From: Rhynchosporium graminicola
Taxonomy: Eukaryota > Ascomycota > Leotiomycetes > Helotiales > Ploettnerulaceae
DNA: 64,000 nucleotides
Assembly: GCA_900074885.1 (NCBI GenBank)
Contig: FJUW01000047.1
Span: forward strand, 1-64,000
Direction: 5' to 3'
This document shows, one piece after another, positions 59,786 to 64,000 of the stretch. A program made the translations under genes and the position numbers. Under the pieces are notes generated by a model. The model was not told the origin of the DNA. It worked only from the letters and a program-made list of their open reading frames with translations, and searched no databases. How positions within the stretch are numbered: position 1 is the first letter of the stretch; the number at the start of each line of letters is the position of its first letter.

Positions 59786-60053
59786 TATAACAATATAAGA
59801 CTCGAGGCAGTATATAAGTAAGAATAAATAAGTAGGAAGGCTAAGAGTAGTCTTATATAATCTACTACGAAGGAAACAAAAAGATAAGAAAAGAAGAAGA
59901 AGAGAGATAGAGTATAAGGCACCTTATATATATATGCCGGTACTAGTCTGATACTATACTAAGTCGGATACTAGTTCTGCCGGGATACCTATGAACTAGG
60001 GCCCTAGTATCTATCCTTCTTCTCATATGACATTCAGGTGAGCTGTCGTCATA
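59786..60053 (-). repeat. Right LTR of Gypsy D (5' LTR in coding sense), 268 bp
   Basis: Starts TATAACAATATAAGACTCGAGG and ends GTCGTCATA; unmutated termini would be TGTAACGACACAAG...GTCGTCACA. Its start is homologous to the LTR of element A. Confidence 0.85.
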
Positions 60054-60058
60054 CTTAG
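60054..60058. repeat. CTTAG target-site duplication of Gypsy D, right copy
   Basis: Directly follows the right LTR and matches 50640-50644. Confidence 0.85.
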
Positions 60059-62032
60059 TCTTAATTAATAGAGATAAGATCTGATATAAACTATCGAATA
60101 CTAAGGAAGTACTAATTAGTTAAAATACTTTCCTATCTATCTACATCTCCTCTTTATACTCCTTAGTAGGTTCAATTATTTCGATCTCCTTTAATCTCTT
60201 TTATTATATCTTCTTCTATCTCTTTAGCTCCTATAGTTCTTAAAGAACTAAGTAGAGTTTATCTCTAAGATACCCTTAAGTAATGATTTCTATGAAATAG
60301 TAGTACTAATTATATTATATCTCCTCTATAATATTAGCAGCCTTAAACTTCTAGCCTCTAAGAACTATAATATCTCTATTAGGATAGATAATATATCTGA
60401 TTCTAAAATCAAGAGTTATAAGACTATTCAGAGGAAAGTCGCTTATAGTAAGATATAAGCGGAAGGCGTCTCCGAAGGCGACTTACTAAGAGTATAAGTA
60501 TCTATTAATTAGTAAAAAGTTAGCTAGGAACTATTCAAAAAGATTACTTATTACTATATTATAGTAAGCTATACTAATTAGATAGTCCTCGGGACGTATA
60601 CTAGTTAGAACGCGAATATTACCCTAGGGGCGTTCGATAACTAAGATTAATTTCTTATTACTCTAATATAATAAGTATAAGTATAATTAGTTTTTATAAT
60701 ATATTCTATCCTTAGGAGCTTTATAATAAAGTATAAATAGTTATTAGAGTCCTTATAAAAGGTTATTATTTAAGTTAATATACTCGTAGGAGTTATCTAA
60801 CTCTCTGCTTTATATAATAAGGTTAAGGGGGATATCTCAGGTGACTCTAATAATACTACTTATCTTATACCCTAAACTATATTCGTTTCTCTTAATATTA
60901 AGATAAAGTAATCTGTCTCGAAGACCTTAAAAGACTCGTGAAATATTACTTCAACGAATTAGTTAAGTGAAAGAAGATAATAAGTATACTAGGGATAATA
61001 GAGTAAGGGATTTAAGAGTTCTTAGTATATTATTATTAGTCGCTATATTCGGTCGAAGGAGTAATCTACAGGGTAGACTCTTATCGCGATTAATATAGAG
61101 TTAATAGTAAGAGAGTCGATATATAGTAATAAGATTATTATTAATAGAATTTTATATACGTAAGCTAGATAGAAAGGAGCTTAAGTAAGTAAATAAGATA
61201 ATAGTAGGGCGTGAATATTAATAAGGCTAATTTACTAAAATATATATCACGTGGACGACTTATCGCTAGTATACTAAGGAACGCTCGAACTTAGATACTA
61301 GATTCGGCACGTCTTTCTTTAATACTAAAGCGAGTTCCTAAGAAGTTATCTAATAGCCTAAATACTTAACTTTATAATACGCTTTCCTTATCTTATCCCC
61401 GGGTTATTTTCTCAGTTCCTTATATAGTATCTTCTCGATAATATAATATTTAGTGCTATTTTCGTTATATATAAGACCCGGTTTAAGCGCTATCCTATAA
61501 TATAAGTCGGGTACTATTAGTTCTAAGTACTTAATTAAGACTACTAAGTATATACTTATCTATTTAAGTAGATCTAATTCGTAAGCTAATAGGTTTATCT
61601 ATCTAATAATCTTATATAGTCCCGACTTAATAAAAGATAGCTTAATCTAGTTCTATAGGAGTCTATAACTAGATTCTATCCCTTTAGTAAGTCTAATATA
61701 AACTTCGGCCCTTAGCTCTAGTAATACTAGTATCCGGCCCTTATTAAAGGTAAGCTTCATACGAGACTATACTAATATAACTAACTCTATCGCGTCCTGA
61801 AATAAAGTTTAATAGTTACGTATAAAGTCTTATCCCTCCTTTATAGTAAATACGTAAGTAGTAATATAATTAGTAGAAGAGAAAGAGGATCGGGGTTTTT
61901 ATCCGAATCTTAGTTCGTAAGATATGAACCTAGTAGAGGTATTTTCTGAAGTATTAAGAATAAAAGATATAGCTAATATAAAACCTTTCTAATTAGACTA
62001 ATCGAAACGTCTAGTAATAGTATAGCGTAAAG
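60059..62032 (-). mobile_element. Right part of Gypsy-type element C: integrase C-terminus and chromodomain, plus unrecognised coding-like region
   Basis: Minus-strand reading of about 61900-61300, through stops, gives the end of a chromovirus pol. It has the post-integrase segment (KSGLYKIIR, LLAYELDLLK.ISIYLVVLIKYLE) and then a chromodomain-like stretch (STKYYIIEKIL, YYKVKYLGY). Downstream, about 61000-60700 is also protein-like on the minus strand (FVEVIFHESFKVFETDYFILIL) but unknown. Element B's LTR interrupts C at 62033. Confidence 0.55.
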
Positions 62033-62275
62033 TGTGACGCTTACTCTAGAAAGGTCTCACGTATTACCTAATAAGTAAGACCTCATATTATATAGAATAT
62101 GAAGTAGTAAGAATCAACTTAGAATCTATAACTAAGGAGTAAAGAAGTAGAGATAGAAAGGAAGTATATATATGAAAAGGGGCTCCTAAACTCTACTTGT
62201 GTAATCTCGCTTAGCAGTAAGTGTTTCCACTAATAGGGGGAAACCTCTAAACCTCTAATCTAACTAGTCGTCATA
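62033..62275 (-). repeat. 3' LTR of Gypsy B, second copy
   Basis: Plus-strand ends TGTGACGC...GTCGTCATA. It matches 2225-2459 in reverse complement. TGTGACG/CGTCACA form terminal inverted repeats. Confidence 0.75.
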
Positions 62276-63840
62276 CTACTCCCCCCTCCGAAAAAAGCTC
62301 GCCCTCGAGCGTTAGTCTATCTCCTTATTACTATTAAGATAGTCGTAATCGTTAATTCTATCGTAGAAAGTATTTAGCTAATCAGGGAGCTTTATAAGGG
62401 GACCTGCTTATATCAGGTTATCGAGGTAGAATTACTAGAGCTTTATAAGAGCGTACTTAATATCTGAAGTATTATACCACGTGAGATCGACGTCTTAATT
62501 TAACTAGGAGACGCGGTAAGAGAGATTACCGCGCTGCTTATAGCACGCTAGTACGTTCTCTATTTCCTATTTGTTATCGCTAGTAATATTAATTAGTAGT
62601 AGTAGTAGTAACGTTTATCCAGGCAATAGGTCATTAGTATACCTACGTAACTTCGATATAGGGAAGATATTATATACTTTTATACTTATAGGGAGCTCTA
62701 AATAGTAAGAGCTTCTAACTTTTTCAACTATACGGAAAGGTCTATTAGTTAGGAAGTCGAGTTTTTTGCTAAGTCGAGTACTTATAAAGTAGCGTATATC
62801 TAGCTAAATAAGATCGTCTATAATAAAGTCGACTTTATAGCGTAAGCGATTATAAGATCAGGATATCTTAGTTTATGCGCGTAAGAGGCTTGATTAGGCG
62901 GTAGTCCATATAGCTCGTAGTCGGCTAGCGTATTCGATAGCTTATTAAGTATTCAGCTTATCAGAAGGAGTAGCTAAGTTAAGTAAATCGGATTTCTAAT
63001 TCCAGTTAACGCGCGGAGCGTAACTATATACTACCTCGAAGAGTGAGAGACCTCTAAGGGAGTCGTGAGGGAGGGTTATCTGAGTATAGTCTATAATAGG
63101 TAAGAATTCCGACTAGTCGTCTTAATAGTAAGAGATAAAAGGTCGTAATTAGCGCTAGAGGTATTAGTTATAGATTTCCGTCTAGCTATCTGTCTAGGGG
63201 TAGTCTGCTGAAGAAAGCTATCTTTTAGTACCTAGAATTATATAAATAGCTATCTAAAAGCGTAAAACGAATTAAGGGACTCTATTAGATATAACAGTTA
63301 GTAGAGCTCCGAAATAGTAGTATATATAGTACAAGTAGAGCTTTGCAGAGTCGCGCGCATCGGAGGTCTTTCGGTATAGAATACTAATTGCTTATTTACT
63401 GAAACGATCTATAAATACGAGGACGTTATTATAACTATACTTATCGCGATTAAAACTATAGTAATCGACTATAATATGCTCCTATAGACGTGATAGCACT
63501 AGTAAGGGCTATAGGAGTCCGGGCTTCTTATCTCGTAGCACTTAAATTCGTTAGTAAGTATAGTAGTTGCGGTAGTACTAGTTAATAGTTAAAGCGATTC
63601 CGTACTAGTAGTACTATAATAATAGGAGTTATAAAGTCTTCTTTGCACTTAGATAGGCGATCTCTAATCAGTCGTATACTTCGCGTATAAGTAGCGTGCG
63701 AAAGTATAAAACGTTAGGTACGATTAATCTTCCTTTATAGAGTAGAAGATCTTTTTCTATAGTTAGTTTTCCAGGAGTAGCAGAGAGAGCTTGTTTTCGC
63801 AGTACTTAGAGTAATAGTATAGTACGATTAGTATCGAGTA

Positions 63841-64000
63841 CTGTTGGTCCATATGTTGGTCCATAGTCACGTGTTAGTCGAGTATCTGCACCGGGGTTTA
63901 GCCGGCCAGATATATCTCCCTTACGGAGTCTCGACTACCTAGGAAAGACAGCTACGATACAACAGATAATACTACTACTATTATCACTGTACTTTAGCTC
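63841..64000. mobile_element. Possible start of another, less mutated insertion
   Basis: At about 63840 CA/TG dinucleotides reappear (CTGTTGGTCCATATGTTGGTCC, with GTTGGTCCAT repeated), and the text departs from the RIP-like style before it. A new element starting TGTTGGTCC is possible; the window ends before this can be judged. Confidence 0.25.

Larger units (their letters stand above)
50645..60053 (-). mobile_element. Ty3/Gypsy retrotransposon D, complete but RIP-inactivated, 7.35 kb plus an insertion
   Basis: Bounded by 268-bp LTRs (left one split: 50645-50695 plus 52756-52972; right one 59786-60053) and a 5-bp CTTAG duplication. All coding is on the minus strand: a gag zinc-knuckle ghost at 58213-58172, reverse transcriptase at about 56920-56270, and RNase H and integrase expected between about 56200 and 53500. 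A polypurine tract (a run of G around 52975-52983 on the minus strand) adjoins the 3' LTR. Stops occur every few codons at TAG/TAA that stand for Trp or Gln codons. Removing the 2,055-bp element A and one ATAGG gives 7,349 bp. Confidence 0.85.
62033..64000 (-). mobile_element. Gypsy element B, second copy (3' LTR and end of pol; continues past the window)
   Basis: Inverted relative to the copy at 1465-2459. LTR 62033-62275, a G-rich polypurine tract just above 62276 on the minus strand, then the pol C-terminal segment at about 62900-62600 with PFRIVEKVRSSYYLELPISIKVYNIF (two parts). The rest of the window to about 63840 should be integrase and upstream pol, too decayed to assign. Stops are frequent. 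Confidence 0.75.

Overview
The window is nuclear DNA of a filamentous ascomycete (Pezizomycotina). The genes carry many short introns (about 43-155 nt, GT..AG, often with a CTAAC/CTNAY branch site). They include fungal housekeeping genes such as a 283-residue porin, PEX19, UBC9, MetAP2 and a YAT-family amino-acid permease. The flanking transposons look heavily RIP-mutated: CA/TG dinucleotides are nearly absent, TA is in excess and CG is kept. Leotiomycetes is my guess for the class, but nothing here decides it.

Layout. (1) 1-3390 is an AT-rich block of nested, decayed LTR retrotransposons. (2) 3400-48800 is a normal-composition gene island. (3) 48800-64000 is a second AT-rich block of nested retrotransposons.

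The island holds, in order: a trypsin-fold protein with a long disordered tail (4236-6723, +); a small secreted protein (8036-8870, -); methionine aminopeptidase 2 (9411-10953, -); a mitochondrial J-protein (11346-12281, +); VDAC/porin (12567-13744, -); asparagine synthetase (14238-16273, -); the SUMO E2 UBC9 (17285-17865, -); the peroxisome biogenesis factor PEX19 (18477-19641, +); an unknown protein (19817-20768, -); a DUF2408 protein (21295-22848, -); 60S acidic ribosomal protein P1 (23818-24351, +); a secreted protein (25411-26159, +); a YCII-domain protein (26600-27211, -); a DIP5-like amino-acid permease (28914-30943, -); two fast-evolving orphan genes (35560-36369 and 40395-41492, +); the G-patch/RRM splicing factor SPF45 (41574-43285, -); and a peroxisomal PCS60-type acyl/oxalyl-CoA synthetase ending in a PTS1 (43662-45267, +). 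Several pairs share divergent promoters (MetAP2/J-protein, UBC9/PEX19, SPF45/PCS60). The right edge of the island (46.5-48.5 kb) holds broken remains of NLR-type STAND genes (a NACHT piece and an NB-ARC piece). Gene-poor stretches at 31-35.5, 36.4-40.4 and 45.3-46.5 kb hold simple repeats and one decayed gene.

The transposon blocks can be read as a nesting series. A 7.35-kb Gypsy element (D) with 268-bp LTRs sits between CTTAG target duplications inside another Gypsy-derived element (C). D's left LTR is itself split by a 2,055-bp insertion of a short, apparently non-coding LTR element (A), flanked by ATAGG duplications and carrying three 202-bp LTRs. A third Gypsy (B) is present at both ends of the window in opposite orientations. 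Exon joins are my reading of splice sites and frame continuity; no alignment was run.
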